Shown: one piece after another, positions 1 to 9,352 of the stretch
Position numbering within the stretch: the first letter of the stretch is position 1
How the letters are laid out: each line of letters opens with the position of its first letter
Made by a program: the position numbers and the translations under genes
The notes under the pieces: generated by a model
What the model was told of the DNA's origin: nothing
What the model saw: the letters and a program-made list of their open reading frames with translations, nothing else
Database searches by the model: none
From: UBA11606 sp964504305
GTDB taxonomy: Bacteria > Actinomycetota > Acidimicrobiia > Acidimicrobiales > Aldehydirespiratoraceae
Assembly (NCBI GenBank): GCA_964504305.1
Contig: CAZDEB010000008.1
Span: forward strand, 1 to 64,000
Length of the DNA: 64,000 nucleotides
Direction of reading: 5' to 3'

Positions 1-766
<766 letters not shown>

Positions 767-1057
767 GATCTCCAGACCAGCCGAAGCTGATCCTTAAATC
801 GGTGTATCGGTATCTCCAATCACTTCGACCGAAGTCGTCGTAATCGCGTGGAGACACCAACGTACTGAGAGCCGGCCACCGCTGGCTAGCAGTGACCATT
901 TTGGTTTTGCCGATCCACCCTCGGAACAAGTTCCTGAGATGAAACGACGTGGCTCGCCGGGGCCGTTGAGGGTCCCCGGCATTGAATTGACAGATAACGC
1001 CAACACGTCGCGAAACGTATTGCGTTACCCGCACTCGCTTTTGCGTCCGTCTCTTCC

Positions 1058-1072
1058 GTTTTCAAGGAGCAA
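1058..1072 (-). promoter_or_regulatory. rRNA boxA antitermination element
   Basis: The minus strand reads TTGCTCCTTGAAAAC, close to the bacterial rrn boxA consensus TGCTCTTTAACA, and sits in the 16S leader downstream of the predicted promoter. BoxA in nascent rRNA binds NusB-NusE to prevent Rho-dependent termination. A nusB gene is present at 57134-57550. Confidence 0.55.
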
Positions 1073-1174
1073 TCGACACCGAAATGTCGGGCACTCGATC
1101 CGCTGGGCGGAAGGTTGGTGCCAGTTGCGTGCTCATCGCAGCTGCCTATTGGCGACTGCTTGGAGCGACTTGCT

Positions 1175-1203
1175 ACGTTATCTGGACGACCCGGGAAGTT
1201 CAA
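1175..1203 (-). promoter_or_regulatory. rRNA operon promoter
   Basis: On the minus strand TTGAAC (1203-1198) is followed by a 17-nt spacer and TAACGT (1180-1175), a good match to sigma70/SigA -35 and -10 elements at optimal spacing. Transcription would start near 1168, giving a leader of about 400 nt before mature 16S. It lies downstream of tyrS in the same orientation, so read-through from tyrS is possible too. Confidence 0.6.
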
Positions 1204-1285
1204 CCCTGACCGCACAAATTTCTTTCGGTGCGAACACCGTCGGAAGCAGCGAGCGGAACGTTAGCCGTGTGCCAACAGTGCACCA

Positions 1286-1318
1286 ACCTCGTTGGCAACG
1301 AATTCGCGTGAACGAGGT
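1286..1318 (-). terminator. Candidate hairpin after tyrS
   Basis: An inverted repeat of 8 bp (1286-1293 with 1311-1318, minus strand ACCTCGTT/AACGAGGT) starts six bases after the tyrS stop codon. It has a 17-nt loop and no U tract, so it is not a canonical intrinsic terminator. A second small hairpin, GGTG-TTCG-CACC, lies at 1227-1238 followed by an A/T-rich stretch. Either could reduce read-through into the rRNA promoter region. Confidence 0.3.
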
Positions 1319-1323
1319 CACAC

Positions 1324-2589
1324 CTAGTCGAACACAACCAGGTGTCGCTGCTTCTTGCCTCGCTGGATGAGCACGAAGCGGCGGTCGATTGCTTCGACGG
1401 GGGCGTCGGAGGTTTCGAGTTTTGTTCCGTTGAGCCGGATTCCGCCCTGGTCGATCGTGCGTCGAGCATCGCCTCGTGAGGAACAGACGCCGGTTGCGAC
1501 CAGGAGATCGACGGCCGGCTCGTCCGACTCGACCGACGGGGCGGACAGCACGCTCTCGGGCACCACGCCTCGTAGAGCATCGAGCGAGGCGCCATCGAGA
1601 TCTGCGCCTCCGAACAAGGCGCCGGCGGCCAGCGTGGCCCGGCGGACCTCGTGGGGTCCGTGAATCAGTTCGGTGACGGCATCGGCCAGCGCCCGCTGAG
1701 CAACACGTTCGTCTGGTGCGGCCCGATGGCGCTGCATGATGTCGGCGATTTGATCGAGCGACAGCAGCGTGAGTTGGAGCAAGAAACGTTCGACGTCGCG
1801 GTCGTCGGTGCGCAAGAAGTACTGATGGAACTCATAGGGCAGAGTACGAGTGGGGTCGAGCCAGATCGCCCCATCGGCGGTCTTTCCGAACTTGGCGCCG
1901 TCGGCTCGCATCATGAGCGGCCAAGTGAGACCGTGCACCGCCGCGTCGGCGCGACGACGGGTTAGATCGATACCGGCGGTGATGTTGCCCCATTGGTCTG
2001 ATCCGCCGATCTGCAGCATGCATCCGAACTCGACGTGTTGGTGCCAGAAATCGAATGCTTGAAGAAGCATGTAGCTGAACTCGGTGAACGAGATGCCGTG
2101 CTCGCCGTCCATACGACTCTTGACCGAGTCCTTGGCGACCATCTGATTGACCGTGGCGTGTTTGCCAACATCTCGAAGGAAGTCGAGGAACGACACCCCT
2201 TTGGTCCAGTCGTAATTGTTGACCATTCGAGCCGCGGCATCACCTTCGAACGTGAGCAACCGTTCGACTTGGGCACGGATCCCGGCCTGGTTGGCCGCCA
2301 AGGTCTGTTCGTCGAGCAAATTGCGTTCGTCGCTGCGCCCGCTGGGGTCGCCGATCATCCCGGTCGCGCCGCCGACGAGAGCCAAAGGGCGATGCCCGGC
2401 GTCTTGGAACCTACGCATGACCAAGACGCCGATCAGATTGCCAAGATGCATGCTCGACGATGTGGGGTCGATGCCGTGATAAAGCACAACTGGTCCGGCG
2501 TCGAGCAGCGCCCGTAGTTGAGCTTCGTCGGTGTGATCTTGAATCAGGCCACGGGCCCTGAGATCGTCGATGATTGAAGAACCAGCCAT
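1324..2589 (-). CDS. tyrS: Tyrosyl-tRNA synthetase
   Basis: This is a class I aminoacyl-tRNA synthetase charging tRNA-Tyr in the cytosol; 421 residues fits the bacterial family. The Rossmann catalytic domain has the HIGH-type motif HLGN at residues 48-51 and the KMSKS-type loop as KFGKT at 233-237. DPSGRSDERN near 81-90 and QIGGSDQWGN near 193-202 are TyrRS signatures. An S4 RNA-binding domain occupies about residues 355-420, with RLNGTKLE near its end. The gene is divergent from the penicillin-binding protein gene and upstream of the rRNA operon in the same orientation. No T-box leader is visible in the 54-bp divergent gap. Confidence 0.97.
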   Translation of the reverse strand: MAGSSIIDDLRARGLIQDHTDEAQLRALLDAGPVVLYHGIDPTSSSMHLGNLIGVLVMRRFQDAGHRPLALVGGATGMIGDPSGRSDERNLLDEQTLAANQAGIRAQVERLLTFEGDAAARMVNNYDWTKGVSFLDFLRDVGKHATVNQMVAKDSVKSRMDGEHGISFTEFSYMLLQAFDFWHQHVEFGCMLQIGGSDQWGNITAGIDLTRRRADAAVHGLTWPLMMRADGAKFGKTADGAIWLDPTRTLPYEFHQYFLRTDDRDVERFLLQLTLLSLDQIADIMQRHRAAPDERVAQRALADAVTELIHGPHEVRRATLAAGALFGGADLDGASLDALRGVVPESVLSAPSVESDEPAVDLLVATGVCSSRGDARRTIDQGGIRLNGTKLETSDAPVEAIDRRFVLIQRGKKQRHLVVFD

Positions 2590-2643
2590 ATCGGCCCAAC
2601 GATATGCCGGGGTGCTGTCATTCGGAGAGATTTTGGCGCCAGA

Positions 2644-5109
2644 ATGACCGCCATGCGTCGCCCCCGCCGCCTCCTGCTCGCTGCACTAACCGCGAGCCTT
2701 ATCGCCTCCGCGTGTTCGGTCGAAACCAAAGACTTCGACACTCTCTTCGGCGCTGACTTCTCGGTCGATGCGCTCGAAACGGCGCAGTCGTCTCGCGTCT
2801 GGGACCGCAACGGTGTGTTGATCACCGAGTTACGAGGCGAACAAAACCGAACCGATATCAGCTTCGACGAAATCCCGCCGGTGATGTACAACGCGGTTGT
2901 AGCTATCGAAGACGAGCGCTTCTGGGATCACGCAGGCGTCGACCTCAAAGCCATCATGCGGGCCGCTCGATCCAACGTGACCGCTGGCGGCATCTCTCAG
3001 GGCGGCTCGACGATCACCCAGCAATACGTGGGCAACGTGTTCCTCGACCGTAAAGACCAAACCGGCGGTCGCAAAGTCGAAGAGATCTTCATGGCTCGCC
3101 GCTTCGAGCAGCGCTACACCAAAGAGTTCATCCTCGAGAAGTATCTCAACTGGGTCTATTTCGGCAACGGTGCCTACGGGGTCGAGGCAGCCGCCCGCAC
3201 GTATTTCGGCTCACCCAACTGCGCCCGGCAGTCGCTGATCAGCGGCGTCGACAATCTCGATTGCCTCAAGGTCACCGAGCTCACAATCGTGCAAGCCGCG
3301 ACCATCGCCGGCCTGATCCAGGCCCCCGGCCGGTTCGACCCGTACCGAAACTACGAAGGCGCTCGCGACCGGCGAGACCTCGTTTTGTTGCGGATGTACG
3401 CCAACGAATACATCACCCAAGACGAATACGAAGCGGCCCTGCTCGAACCGATCGATCTGATTGCCGATGTCCCGATTCTCGAAGAGCAATACCCTGCGGC
3501 TCACTTTGTCGAAGATGTGAAGCAGTGGTTCCTGGGCAACCCGCAGTTCGGCGAGACCCGACTCGACCGCACCAAACTGCTGTTCGAAGGTGGGCTCGAT
3601 ATCTACACCACCGTCGATCTCGAACTTCAGGCCAAAGCCGAGATCGGGATCGAACGGGTTCTGCCAAAGATCGCCGACAACGGGACCGAAAACCCCGACG
3701 CCGCCGCGGTGATCATGGGCACCACTCCCCAAGACGATGGCCATGTCCTCGCCATGGTCGGAGGTCGCAACTTCTTTGGCGGAGAAGACGACTCCAAATT
3801 CAACCTGGCTTCGGGGTCGGGGCGCCAGGCCGGCTCGTCGATGAAGCCGATCGGCTTGGCCGCGGCCCTACAGATCGGGATCCCGATCACGCGCGTTTAC
3901 GACGCCACCAGCCCAATCGAGATCGACAACCCGCCCGTGTGCGGCCCGGTGTGGAAGGTGCGCGGTGGCACCGACGGCGACAGCACCATCGCCGACGCAA
4001 CCAAGTGGTCGAGAAACACGGTTTTTGCTCAGCTGATGGTCGACATCGGTCCGCGCCGATACGTCGAAATGGCCGAGGCTCTCGGGATCGGCGAAGGACG
4101 CATCCAGCCGGTGTGTGCGGCCATTCTCGGAACCGAAAACGTCAACATGGTCGAGATGGCGACGGTGTACTCCACCTTTTCGCGCCATGGCGTGCGAGTC
4201 GACCCGGTGATGGTTACCCACATCACAAACCCCGACGGCACGCAGCTTTACGAGAACGTCTCGGTGGCAACACCCGTACTCAACGAAACCGTCGATGCCC
4301 AACTCACCTGGGCGCTCAGCCGAGTCATGTCCGGCACCGGACACCGAGCGGCGCTCGACGACCGGCCATCAGCAGGCAAGACCGGCACCGCCCAAAACAA
4401 CGCCGACGCCACGTTCGTCGGGTTCACCCCACAAATGGCGACCGCCGTGTGGGTCGGTTACCCCGACGAGCAACTGCCGATGCGTACCCAGTTCAACGGT
4501 AAGAAGGTGCAAGGTGGCACGTTCCCCGCACTGATCTGGCACGAGTTGATGACGGCGGCTCACGAAGGACTGCCAGTAGTGGAGTTCCCCAAGCCGCCGC
4601 CGTCATCGACGACCACGACGTTGCCGGAAATCCCCGAGGAAGCCCCGGTGCCGGGCCTAATCGGACTCGAACTAACCGAAGAACTCCGCACCCTGTTGAC
4701 CGAAGAATTCTGGATCATCGAAGCGGTCGAGGTCGAAACCAACGACTTCGAAGCCGGCAAAGTCTTCAACCAAGTCCCGGCGCCGAACACCATCGTGCCC
4801 GGCGGCTCGACCATCACTGTAGAGATTGCCGTAACGCCACCGATACTGCCGGTGCCATCGGTCATCGGCCTCACCGAGTCCGAGGCCAAACAGGTCATCG
4901 CCGCGGCAGGCTTTGGGGTCAGCGTCACCTACCTCACCAACCCTTCGTCGTCAGGTCCGATTGTGGGACGGGTGTGGTCTCAGGATCCGGCGCCTGAGAC
5001 TCCCGGAGACGAAATAGTCACCGTGATCATCACCGTCAACCCCGAGCCGCCACCTACGACAACGACCACCACCACTCCAACCACTACCACCTCGGGAGCA
5101 TCAGGATGA
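2644..5109 (+). CDS. Class A penicillin-binding protein with two PASTA domains
   Basis: This is a bifunctional peptidoglycan synthase of 821 residues acting outside the cytoplasmic membrane. The GT51 glycosyltransferase domain spans about 70-250 with EDERFWDHAGVD (89-100) and GGSTITQQ (120-127). The transpeptidase domain spans about 320-635 with nucleophile S398 in SSMK, the SxN triad S454-R-N, and KTGT at 577-580. Two PASTA repeats follow (about 667-735 and 741-805), then a Pro/Thr-rich tail. The N-terminus is odd: a short basic stretch and a hydrophobic segment end in a cysteine (C24, IASAC), resembling a lipoprotein signal rather than a plain membrane anchor. The next gene starts inside its stop codon (ATGA). 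A GGAGAG stands 14 nt before the chosen ATG, which is farther than usual. Confidence 0.94.
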   Translation: MTAMRRPRRLLLAALTASLIASACSVETKDFDTLFGADFSVDALETAQSSRVWDRNGVLITELRGEQNRTDISFDEIPPVMYNAVVAIEDERFWDHAGVDLKAIMRAARSNVTAGGISQGGSTITQQYVGNVFLDRKDQTGGRKVEEIFMARRFEQRYTKEFILEKYLNWVYFGNGAYGVEAAARTYFGSPNCARQSLISGVDNLDCLKVTELTIVQAATIAGLIQAPGRFDPYRNYEGARDRRDLVLLRMYANEYITQDEYEAALLEPIDLIADVPILEEQYPAAHFVEDVKQWFLGNPQFGETRLDRTKLLFEGGLDIYTTVDLELQAKAEIGIERVLPKIADNGTENPDAAAVIMGTTPQDDGHVLAMVGGRNFFGGEDDSKFNLASGSGRQAGSSMKPIGLAAALQIGIPITRVYDATSPIEIDNPPVCGPVWKVRGGTDGDSTIADATKWSRNTVFAQLMVDIGPRRYVEMAEALGIGEGRIQPVCAAILGTENVNMVEMATVYSTFSRHGVRVDPVMVTHITNPDGTQLYENVSVATPVLNETVDAQLTWALSRVMSGTGHRAALDDRPSAGKTGTAQNNADATFVGFTPQMATAVWVGYPDEQLPMRTQFNGKKVQGGTFPALIWHELMTAAHEGLPVVEFPKPPPSSTTTTLPEIPEEAPVPGLIGLELTEELRTLLTEEFWIIEAVEVETNDFEAGKVFNQVPAPNTIVPGGSTITVEIAVTPPILPVPSVIGLTESEAKQVIAAAGFGVSVTYLTNPSSSGPIVGRVWSQDPAPETPGDEIVTVIITVNPEPPPTTTTTTTPTTTTSGASG

Positions 5110-5669
5110 CCGACCCCGTCAAGTCCGATCTCGACGAAGCTCGGCGCTACTGGACCCTCGGGCGATTCGCCCTCACACTATTGGTCACGAGCTTTGTGGT
5201 GTTCTGGATCTGGATCTACGCGTTTGCGCCTCGCAACAACCCCGACCGGTTCGAAACCACGGCATACGCCGAAGCAGCCGAACCGGTTTGTGCCGCCGCT
5301 CAAGCTCAGATCGATGCGCTGCCCAGTGGGCGCACCGCCCACACGCCGCAGGAACGAGCCGTAACGGTGCGCCTTGCCACCGAAATCACCGAACAAATGG
5401 TGGCCGACCTCAAAGCCCTCGCCCCACTCGCGGCCAACCAAAGAGATGCCACGACGCTGGGCCGCTGGTTCGAGGACTGGGAAGACGGCTATCTGGTCGA
5501 CCGGTGGCGTCACGTCGACCGCCTCGAGACCGCCACCCCCGAGACCAACGACAAAGATCTCGCCTTTGTCGTGCAGGAACGGGTTTCGGGAGGCTTCTAC
5601 ACGCGCCGCATCGACGGACTGGCCAACGTCAACGACATGGCATCGTGTCATGTCCCCGGCGACATTTAG
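5106..5669 (+). CDS. Hypothetical membrane-anchored protein
   Basis: I do not recognise the family. The 187-residue product has one clear membrane segment near residues 20-40 (FALTLLVTSFVVFWIWIYAF) after a short charged N-terminus, so most of it probably faces the outside. The extracellular part is hydrophilic with two cysteines (about 59 and 182) and aromatic-rich helices. The start overlaps the stop of the upstream PBP gene as ATGA, so the two are almost certainly cotranscribed and translationally coupled. That suggests a role in the cell envelope, possibly beside the PBP, but this is inference from context only. Confidence 0.75.
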   Translation: MTDPVKSDLDEARRYWTLGRFALTLLVTSFVVFWIWIYAFAPRNNPDRFETTAYAEAAEPVCAAAQAQIDALPSGRTAHTPQERAVTVRLATEITEQMVADLKALAPLAANQRDATTLGRWFEDWEDGYLVDRWRHVDRLETATPETNDKDLAFVVQERVSGGFYTRRIDGLANVNDMASCHVPGDI

Positions 5670-5689
5670 ATAGCTGGCTATCCAAACAA

Positions 5690-6322
5690 CTAGGCCTCGT
5701 TCAACCGACGAGCCATCGACAGCCCGTTGCCGGCTAGGCGACGCAGCCCCGTATCGGCACCGAGCGCGGTCAACTCGTGGGGCGTGACCCAGCGCTGAGC
5801 TTGAGACTCGTGGTTGGCGTTCACCTCAGCGTTTGGCGGAGCGATCACAACAAACCGCACGTCGTAGTGAAGATGCCGGTCTTCTTTGGGGGGCCGAACC
5901 TCGTGGACGTCGAGATCGACCGCTATCGGCCACACGGCCAGGTCGTCGATGCCGGTCTCCTCGGTTGCTTCCTTGAGCGCTACGGCCGCGAGGTTGGCGT
6001 CTCCGTCGGCGTGGCCACCCGGCTGAACCCAGATCTGCAACTTGGTGTGAAACAACACAAGGGTGCGTTCGAGGTCGGCATGCACAACCAACGCCGATCC
6101 TGTGAAGTGTCCCGGACGTTCGGTTCGGTCGAGCGGTCGGGGCCGAGTGTCGATGAGTTGACGCATCCGTTGGCGTTGGGATGCGCAATCCGGATTGTCA
6201 ACCGGGTCGATCGCAGCCCACGTGTCGTCGATGCTGACCGACTTCGCCAGATCGGGGTGGCCGGCCTTCAGCAACTTTGTCGGCTTGTTCACCCTCGCCT
6301 CGCTACCGGCCAAGGTGGGCAC
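5690..6322 (-). CDS. Nudix hydrolase
   Basis: The product is a 210-residue Nudix-fold pyrophosphohydrolase; the substrate cannot be read from the sequence. The Nudix box is seen as GGHADGDANLAAV followed by KEATEETGI around residues 97-120. The catalytic EExG part is intact, while the first Glu of GX5E is replaced (Ala beside Asp). The DLDVHEVRPPKEDRHLHYD stretch is shared by a GGHADGD-type subfamily. The ATG at 6322 overlaps the 3' end of argH by 20 bp; a GTG at 6292 is an alternative start giving 200 residues. It is probably the last gene of the arginine transcript, although no arginine role is implied. Confidence 0.88.
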   Translation of the reverse strand: MPTLAGSEARVNKPTKLLKAGHPDLAKSVSIDDTWAAIDPVDNPDCASQRQRMRQLIDTRPRPLDRTERPGHFTGSALVVHADLERTLVLFHTKLQIWVQPGGHADGDANLAAVALKEATEETGIDDLAVWPIAVDLDVHEVRPPKEDRHLHYDVRFVVIAPPNAEVNANHESQAQRWVTPHELTALGADTGLRRLAGNGLSMARRLNEA

Positions 6323-7670
6323 GAAAGCGGGTCAACTGCTCGGCGACGGCCAAAGGCGACCCTCCGCCGTGGGTGGTGCGCCGAGTGACCGAAACGCCGG
6401 GGGCCAGCAGAGCCGCCGCCTCGGTACCAAGAGCCGGATGATCGGACACAAGCGACTCGAGAGACGCCTCCCCCGCCAACGCCCGGCGAACCAATTCGCC
6501 AACGATCGCGTGGCCGTCACGAAACGCCATGCCCCGATCGACCAGATACTCGGCCAGGTCGGTGGCAGCCGCGTACGGCGAACTGGCTTGGGCAGCCATT
6601 TGATCGGTTCGGAACCGGATCGTGCTCATCATGCCGTCGAGAGCCAACAGGGTGAGCCGCACCGTGTCGACCGAGTCGAACAGCGGCTCCTTGTCTTCTT
6701 GTAGATCCTTGTTGTAGGTGAGCGGCAGGGCCTTGAGAGTGGCCAGAAACCCGGTCAGGTGACCAATGAGTCGGCCCGCTTTACCGCGAGCGAGTTCGGC
6801 GATGTCGGGATTCTTCTTCTGCGGCATCATCGATGATCCGGTAGAGAAGGCATCGTCGAGTTCGACGAAACCAAACTCGGTCGAGGCCCACAACCACATC
6901 TCTTCGCCGATCCGGCTGAGATGCACCCCGAGCAGCGACAAGGCAAACAACGTTTCGGCCACAAAGTCACGATCGCTGACCGCATCGAGGCTGTTGTCGA
7001 ATACCGAGTCGAACCCCAATTCGGCGGCCGTCATGGCCGGGTCCAGCGGCAGCGACGATCCGGCCAAAGCACCAGCACCGAGAGTAGAGACGTTGACACG
7101 GGTGCGGGCTTGTTGGAGCCGTTCGACGTCGCGGCCCAGGGCCCAGCCGTGAGCCAGCAGATGGTGCGCAAGCGCCACCGGTTGCGCCTGCTGGAGGTGG
7201 GTATACCCCGGCAAGTACGCGTCGCCCGCCTCCTCGGCCTGAGCAAGCAAGGTGGCCTGAAGCCGTTGGACGAGTTCGATCACCTCGTCGATAGCGGACC
7301 GGGTCCACAGCCGCACGTCGGTCGCGACCTGGTCGTTGCGGCTACGGCCGGTGTGCATCTTGGCCCCCGCCGGATGCAGTTCGGTGACCCGCCGCTCGAC
7401 CGCGGTATGAATGTCTTCGTCGCTTTCGGCGAACTCAAAAACGCCGGTGGCGATCTCGGATTCGGTGAGGTCGAGCGCTGCTAAAACTCCATCTCGTTCG
7501 TCGGCGGTGAACAGCCCGACCTGGCACAACATCGCCACGTGGGCCCGCGATCCGGCTATGTCCTCACGGAACATCCGTTGGTCGAAGGGCAAACTGTCGT
7601 TGAGGGCTTGCAACGCTTCGGCTGGTCCGCCCTCGAAACGTCCGTGCCAGAGCTGACCACGTTTGGACAT
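6303..7670 (-). CDS. argH: Argininosuccinate lyase
   Basis: It catalyses argininosuccinate -> arginine + fumarate, the last step of arginine synthesis. The 455-residue protein belongs to the fumarase/aspartase superfamily. THLQ lies at 157-160 and the signature loop SSMMPQKKNP at 279-288, containing the catalytic serine region. HTGRSRNDQ at 106-114 is typical of ArgH. It is one base downstream of argG and ends the recognisable arg genes of the argCJBDFRGH operon. Confidence 0.97.
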   Translation of the reverse strand: MSKRGQLWHGRFEGGPAEALQALNDSLPFDQRMFREDIAGSRAHVAMLCQVGLFTADERDGVLAALDLTESEIATGVFEFAESDEDIHTAVERRVTELHPAGAKMHTGRSRNDQVATDVRLWTRSAIDEVIELVQRLQATLLAQAEEAGDAYLPGYTHLQQAQPVALAHHLLAHGWALGRDVERLQQARTRVNVSTLGAGALAGSSLPLDPAMTAAELGFDSVFDNSLDAVSDRDFVAETLFALSLLGVHLSRIGEEMWLWASTEFGFVELDDAFSTGSSMMPQKKNPDIAELARGKAGRLIGHLTGFLATLKALPLTYNKDLQEDKEPLFDSVDTVRLTLLALDGMMSTIRFRTDQMAAQASSPYAAATDLAEYLVDRGMAFRDGHAIVGELVRRALAGEASLESLVSDHPALGTEAAALLAPGVSVTRRTTHGGGSPLAVAEQLTRFRAHLGR

Positions 7671-7671
7671 A

Positions 7672-8874
7672 TCAGCCCCGTTTGCGGGCGAGGTTGCGCA
7701 ACCGCAACGCGTTGAGCTTGATGAAACCCTCGGCGTCGGCCTGGTTGTATGCGCCTTCGTCTTCTTCGAACGTGGCGATTTTCTCGTCGAACAACGAATC
7801 GTGCGATTTGCGACCGGCGATGTCGATATTGCCCTTGTAGAGCCGTACCCGCACGTCGCCGTTGACGTACTGCTGGCTGTGATCGATCGCTACTTGGAGC
7901 ATCTCTCGCTCGGGGCTCCACCAAAACCCGTTGTAGATCAACTCGGCGTACTTCGGCATGAACGAATCTTTGAGATGAGCGACCTCTCGATCGAGAGTGA
8001 TCGATTCGATGGCTCTATGGGCCCGCAACATGATCGAGCCGCCCGGCGTTTCGTAGGCACCGCGGCTCTTCATTCCCACGAACCGGTTCTCGACAATGTC
8101 GAGGCGCCCGATACCGTTCTCGCCACCAACCTTGTTGAGATAGGTGAGCACTTCGGCCGGCGACATGGCCTTGCCGTCGATGGCAACAATGTCGCCTCGC
8201 TCATAGGTGAGGTCGAGGTAAGTGGCCTCGTTGGGGGCCATCTCGGGGCTGACCGACCAGCGCCACATTTCTGACGGCGGTTCGGTGAAGGGATTCTCGA
8301 GCGGGCCACCCTCGAAGGAGATATGCAACAAGTTGGCGTCCATCGAAAACGGCGACTTCTTGCCTCGCTTCATTTCGATAGGGATGTTGTGTTCGGCCGC
8401 GTAGTTCATCAGCGATTCGCGGGAGCCGAGATCCCACTCGCGCCACGGCGCGATGACTTTGATATCGGGAGCCAAGGCGTAAGCCCCGAGCTCGAAGCGC
8501 ACCTGATCGTTGCCTTTGCCGGTCGCCCCGTGGCTGATCGCGTCGGCGTTGTGTTCGGCGGCAATCTCGACCAGCCGTTTGGCGATAAGCGGGCGGGCAA
8601 TCGAAGTGCCGAGGAGGTACTCGCCTTCGTAGATCGTGTTGGCTCGAAACATCGGGAAGACGAAGTCGCGGACAAATTCTTCACGCAGGTCCTCGATGTG
8701 GATGCTGGCGGCCGGGACCCCCATTTGCAGGGCCTTGGCGCGCGCCGGCTCGACCTCTTCGCCTTGGCCGAGGTCGGCGGTAAACGTGATGACCTCGGCG
8801 TCGTGGGTCTCCTGCAACCAACGCAGGATGATGGAGGTGTCGAGACCTCCACTGTAGGCAAGAACAACCTTCAT
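7672..8874 (-). CDS. argG: Argininosuccinate synthase
   Basis: It joins citrulline and aspartate with ATP to form argininosuccinate. The 400-residue protein has the N-type ATP pyrophosphatase loop AYSGGLDTS at residues 5-13. SHGATGKGNDQVRFELG near 115-131 and GRLDIVENRFVGMKSRG near 267-283 are family landmarks. The gene lies 16 bp after argR and just before argH. Length and order match other actinobacterial arg operons. Confidence 0.97.
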   Translation of the reverse strand: MKVVLAYSGGLDTSIILRWLQETHDAEVITFTADLGQGEEVEPARAKALQMGVPAASIHIEDLREEFVRDFVFPMFRANTIYEGEYLLGTSIARPLIAKRLVEIAAEHNADAISHGATGKGNDQVRFELGAYALAPDIKVIAPWREWDLGSRESLMNYAAEHNIPIEMKRGKKSPFSMDANLLHISFEGGPLENPFTEPPSEMWRWSVSPEMAPNEATYLDLTYERGDIVAIDGKAMSPAEVLTYLNKVGGENGIGRLDIVENRFVGMKSRGAYETPGGSIMLRAHRAIESITLDREVAHLKDSFMPKYAELIYNGFWWSPEREMLQVAIDHSQQYVNGDVRVRLYKGNIDIAGRKSHDSLFDEKIATFEEDEGAYNQADAEGFIKLNALRLRNLARKRG

Positions 8875-8890
8875 TTAGCTAAACGTTCCT

Positions 8891-9352
8891 TCAGAGTCCG
8901 GCGTAGTCGCGGAGGCGACTGGCCAAGTTTGCGCCGCCGATTTCTTCGACAGCAACGACGATGAGCGTGTCGTCTCCGGCGACGGTACCGAGGATTTCGG
9001 GAATCCCAGCACGATCCAGCGCCGAGGCCACCACGTGAGCTGATCCGGGTGGGGTCCTCAGCACAACCAGGTTCATCGAATGGTTGACATCGGCTACCCA
9101 ATCGCCCAACACCCGCCGAAGGTGATCCTCGGGGGCGATGCGATCAACGGGATGTTCGGGGATGGCATAGACGGTTTCGCCACCTGGCACCCTGACCTTC
9201 ATGGCGCCGAGGTCCTCGAGGTCGCGAGACACGGTTGCCTGGGTGGTGGCAAGCCCGTCGTGCTCAAGGACTTCGACCAGTTGGGTTTGACTGGTGATGG
9301 CTTGGGCCGCCAACAGTTGGGCGATGCGGTGCTGACGATGGGCTTTAGACAT
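8891..9352 (-). CDS. argR: Arginine repressor
   Basis: ArgR is the arginine-responsive hexameric regulator of the arg genes. The 153-residue protein has an N-terminal winged helix (about 1-70) with HRIAQLLAAQAI and QATVSRDLEDLGAMKV, the recognition region. The C-terminal oligomerisation and arginine-binding domain contains VLRTPPGSAHVVASALD and GTVAGDDTLIVV. It overlaps argF by 8 bp and sits inside the operon, so repression through the tandem sites upstream of argC (14666-14691) would be autoregulatory. Confidence 0.96.
   Translation of the reverse strand: MSKAHRQHRIAQLLAAQAITSQTQLVEVLEHDGLATTQATVSRDLEDLGAMKVRVPGGETVYAIPEHPVDRIAPEDHLRRVLGDWVADVNHSMNLVVLRTPPGSAHVVASALDRAGIPEILGTVAGDDTLIVVAVEEIGGANLASRLRDYAGL

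Larger units (their letters stand above)
767..1323 (-). other. rRNA leader and tyrS-rrs intergenic region (557 bp)
   Basis: This gap between the tyrS stop and the 16S 5' end holds no convincing gene. Read on the minus strand it has possible tyrS termination hairpins just after the stop, a sigma70-like promoter at 1175-1203, a boxA antitermination motif at 1058-1072, and about 290 nt of leader up to the mature 16S end. The ORFs readable here on either strand are short and match no family I recognise, so I treat them as spurious. Confidence 0.75.

Noticed and set aside
2590..2643. T-box leader for tyrS
   Set aside because: The divergent gap to the PBP gene is 54 bp, too short for a T-box with specifier and antiterminator.
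3261..4502. Plus-strand ORF of 413 codons in another frame of the PBP gene
   Set aside because: Its translation is Arg/Pro-rich without hydrophobic core patterns; the PBP frame has all catalytic motifs.
5665..5680. Palindrome ATAGC-TG-GCTAT between convergent genes as a terminator
   Set aside because: The two-base loop cannot form a stable hairpin and no U tract is present on either strand.
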